From: Cyclina sinensis | Taxonomy: Eukaryota; Mollusca; Bivalvia; Venerida; Veneridae | Length of the DNA stretch: 64,000 nucleotides | Reading direction: 5' to 3' | Assembly: GCA_012932295.1 (NCBI GenBank) | Contig: JAAONU010000004.1 | Coordinates: forward strand, 28,126,304-28,190,303 | Notes under the pieces: model-generated | Databases searched by the model: none | The model's input: the letters and a program-made list of their open reading frames with translations, nothing else | Told to the model about the DNA's origin: nothing | Part shown: in pieces, positions 61,203 to 64,000 of the stretch | Numbering within the stretch: the first letter of the stretch is position 1 | Layout: every line of letters begins with the position of its first letter | Position numbers and translations under genes: made by a program

Positions 61203-63773
61203 TCAAGTCTCATTTTTCTCAACACTGCTTCCCATTTCATATTCATCTAAGAAGTCAAATTCTTCTTCAATGTTCAAACTAGCAGAGTCTTCAGAAGCCA
61301 GTCTATTTCTATAAGCTTCCTCTTGACCATGATCACTGCTTGCCATGGTGATATCATCTTCTGAGTCACTGTAGGTGCTTGCAAGTCTATCTTCAGAAGA
61401 CCTAGCTAGACTTGGGTTAGATTTTGCCGCCAAATTCTGAAGTGTTCCAAGAACTGAGCTTTGAATGGCTGAGCTTACAATGTTAGTGAGAGCATTTGTA
61501 AACTGCTGTTCCGCAGGGTTTGCTACAACCTTCCTCTGCTGAGAACCTCTCTTAGACAATCTCTGTCTCTCTGATCTCGGCAAGTCATGAACCACAGTGT
61601 CTTCTTCGTCGGATTCATCAAAATGTGAGGGTATGAATCGTATACTGTCATTTGAGCTCTCACGGCTTCCTCTAGCTGGCTCGAAGCTTGGCAAGTCTAA
61701 CAATTCATCATCAGTGTGATCTAAAGTGTCTTCGAAAGATGGCATTACATCAATGCTTGGAGCAAACTGTGATACGATATCATCAGTTAGGTTATTCTCT
61801 GAAATGTTACACATAAACAAAAATAGAAATGGGTTAAGTTTTGTCACCTTCTTATGACCCAACAGTAAGCTTAAATTTAAAAAAAATAAACCCCTTTAAA
61901 TACCCCTTTCTTACAATATAAACTCAGGATTTTTTAACTCAGATTATTGTTGTATAAGATATGTTTGCCTCTGATTTAAGAAGTATTTATTAATGTAAAA
62001 CTGAAATTTAATATTTGTAAACTATTCTGATGTAGATAAAACAAGCAGCCTTAGGGAATATTCTGATCAACCCCTCAATATTTTTTTTCCAAAATTAACC
62101 TGAAAAGGACCATACAAAAATCAGCCTCACCATCATCACTGTTAGCTACAGAGGGTTCTTTTGACAGTCTGGGAGTCAAAGACACTGATGGTGTTCCGCC
62201 CTCATCTTCACTGTCTGTGATAGCACGAGCAAGTGCTGCAGAAATCATCGGATCTGATGGGTAGAAATCTTCAAGGTCGCTCTCATTATCCGCACAAACA
62301 GAAGTCGTTAGGTTACCTTCATCATCTGTGTTTTCACTGGTTGTAACAGCTGCCCTGTCTGAAATATGAGCTCATGTTTGTAAGACATTTGTATCAAATT
62401 ATTTCAAATGTTATGTGCAGCAGTGTTTAAGCTTTTTAACCTACTTAAAGATTTTGTTTTATTTGAAATGCATTTTACAATTAAAATAGGCCAATTTTTT
62501 AGTATTTTAATCAATATAGGTGCTCACTTTTCAGCTAGATTTTTGTTTCAGACCTGTGATTTTACCTATTTTCTTTTCCTCACAATTAGCCCTTTAACTT
62601 TAATAAAACTAGTATTTCTATTTGTGTGTACTACATATTATAAACAAGAGATGTTTGTGAAACACTTATCCCCCCAGGCAGTATACATTATGGGCAGTGT
62701 ACATGGAAATGAAATTTTACTTTTGAACTTAAAATCAATGGGGGTTATCTACAGGTACTATCTGAGATGCATCAACCTATCAAGTATGACGTGTCTAAGC
62801 TAAAACTAGACCTAGATATTCTTATGATAAATCTGTACACCAAATTTTATTTCAGTATGTGCAACCTCTGCAGAGAAAATGAACGGAAACTGCAAATAAT
62901 TGAAATTTTTCTAAGTCTAAGGGGCATACATTTAACTCTGTCAAAAATTGCTTGATCGTACCCAAAACAGAACCTGACCTAGATATTCTTATGATCAATA
63001 TGTATACCAAATTTCATTTCAGTATGTGCAATCTCTGTGAAGAAAATGAACGGAAACTGCAAATAATTGAAATTTTTCTAAGTCCATGGGGCAAAACTCT
63101 GTCAAAAATTGCTCGATCAAACCCAAAACAGAACCTGACCTAGACATTCTTATGATAAATCTGTATACCAAATTTTATTTCAGTATGTGCAACCTCTGCA
63201 AAGAAAATGAACGGAAACTGTTAATGGACATACAGACCGACAGACCGACCGACAGCAGCAAAGCAATATGCCCTCCCATTTTCAAAGGGGGGTATAATGA
63301 AATCAATTCTTCCAATTGTTAAGCTAGACAAATCTTGGTACATTTTGGTAAGTCAATGTTTATGTGCAATTCAAAGTCTTGATGTTGGAGTTATTTAGAT
63401 GTACCCTTCACCATTTATGTGTGATCTAAAGTCTAACATATTGAGTTATACAGATATACCCATGAACTCTGATCCACTACTGTTCTACTGTATTGTGTTC
63501 AGTCAGTAACTTTTTCAACCAAAGTACCTAAGAACTCTAAATGGTACTGTGCAGGCAGAAGGGAAGTCAAATCCATTTAAGAAACGTAGGGGGGGGGGCA
63601 AAAATTTGAAAACAACAGGAAGATAAGACTGACAAACATACCGCCTTCATATCTCCATTTGTTTTTCACTTTAATCGAGTAGTCAAGCTTCATAAACACT
63701 GGCTCAAACTTCATGTAGATCTTCTTCAGTAAATTATGATACTGCAGACAGGGCCACAAAATTATACTCATAA
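61203..63773 (-). CDS. RETREG: RETREG/FAM134-like ER-phagy receptor, C-terminal exons (5' part beyond the window)
   Basis: Three coding exons, 63773-63642, 62358-62131 and 61798-61203, with GT-AG introns and a continuous phase; the stop TGA is at 61205-61203. The first visible exon has SIILWPCLQYHNLLKKIY and FEPVFMKLDYSIKVKNKW, the end of the reticulon-homology membrane hairpin and the amphipathic stretch after it. The second has an acidic linker with ISAALARAITDSEDEGGTPS, a family hallmark. The third has an acidic/Ser-rich tail, a helical block FTNALTNIVSSAIQSSVLGT that matches the FAM134 C-terminal helix, and EEEFDFLDEYEM near the end, an LC3-interacting motif (F-D-F-L) preceded by acids as in human FAM134 proteins. 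These receptors bend ER membrane and bring it into autophagosomes. The N-terminal exons lie to the right. The ATG at 61862 is intronic. Confidence 0.88.
62641..63305 (+). mobile_element. Pearl-like element in a RETREG intron: three ~161-167-bp units, (GACC/GACA)n, hairpin
   Basis: It starts near AACAAGAGATGTTTGTGAAA. Units with CCTAGA(T/C)ATTCTTATGAT begin at 62811, 62978 and 63139. They end in a GACAGACCGACCGACAG microsatellite (63232-63254) and 'CAATATGCCCTCCC' ... GGGGGGTATAA, a C/G hairpin like those of the other pearl-like copies. The open frames here (62767-63322) repeat the same peptide because they read through the units. It is opposite in strand to its host gene. Confidence 0.75.
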
Positions 63774-64000
63774 CTGAAATGATAAAAAAGAATCACAGTG
63801 AGCAAATGGATACATGTATAACACCACTCAAACCTCTTGCAAATGTTCATTTATCAAGACTATGACATAATAAAGTTTTTGCGGACTTCTTAAAAAGTAA
63901 ATATTCTTTGAGGATTTTACACATCCAAACGGACATGTAAATGTGCACACCTACTTCTTTTCATGAAACATCAGATGTCTTAAAGTTTCTGTTTTCTGTA
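63774..64000 (-). other. Intron of the RETREG-like gene at the right edge
   Basis: The TTTCAG acceptor at 63779-63774 (minus strand) precedes the first visible exon. The remaining bases to the window edge are intronic, and no further exon is recognised. Confidence 0.5.

Noticed and set aside
61799..61862. N-terminal extension of the last RETREG exon to an ATG
   Set aside because: The TTTCAG acceptor just before 61798 and the phase from the preceding exon show these codons are intronic.
62767..63322. Three overlapping open frames with repeated peptide 'DLDILMINLYTKF'
   Set aside because: They read through tandem units of the pearl-like element and lie antisense in an intron of the RETREG-like gene.
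1..64000. CRISPR arrays, bacterial operons, prophage or toxin systems
   Set aside because: The window is spliced animal DNA. Tandem arrays here have units of 150 bp or more without spacer structure, and there are no ribosome-binding sites or operon-like gene runs.

Overview
This is a stretch of animal genome, most likely from a bivalve mollusc. The DNA is AT-rich and the genes are split by many GT-AG introns. The repeats point to a bivalve: arrays of about 150-165 bp units ending in a (GACG)n or (GACA)n microsatellite and a hairpin (the 'pearl'/CvA type known from oysters and clams), and a tRNA-derived SINE. The species is inferred, not read directly.

Layout. Positions 1-21.7 kb hold no host gene I can support and consist largely of transposons. 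They include a tandem-repeat element at the left edge, a TA-flanked inverted-repeat element (855-2078) and a hAT-like element (3454-4607). A four-layer nest follows (5931-14316): a foldback element with 9-bp target duplications contains a hAT-like element (6513-12635) and a second foldback element (12866-14034), and the hAT-like element was itself split by an LTR retrotransposon (6629-11588). A 5'-truncated, stop-containing LINE lies at 15338-17350.

The main host gene runs on the + strand from 21814 to 53892 in 35 coding exons that I joined splice site by splice site with reading phase preserved throughout. It encodes a membrane-anchored relative of PEP synthase / rifampin phosphotransferase: an N-terminal anchor, beta-rich domains of unknown function, a PPDK_N-type ATP-grasp domain, a long middle domain, and a swivelling phosphohistidine domain with which the protein ends. 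It lacks the C-terminal PEP/pyruvate-binding barrel of true PEP synthase, so its substrate is probably something else. Exons 22 and 23 are ungapped homologues of each other, both in phase 0, and lie in the middle domain that binds the acceptor substrate in bacterial rifampin phosphotransferase. They look like an alternative-exon pair that could change substrate specificity. Its introns carry MITEs, a Tigger-like element, SINEs and pearl-like arrays.

Converging on it from the right, on the - strand (61203-63773, continuing beyond the window), is the C-terminal part of a RETREG/FAM134 ER-phagy receptor. It has the acidic tail and an LC3-interacting motif (FDFL) near the C-terminus. The two genes face each other tail to tail across about 7.3 kb that holds both 3' UTRs, a dispersed repeat and minisatellites. 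Nothing in the sequence suggests that the two genes work together.
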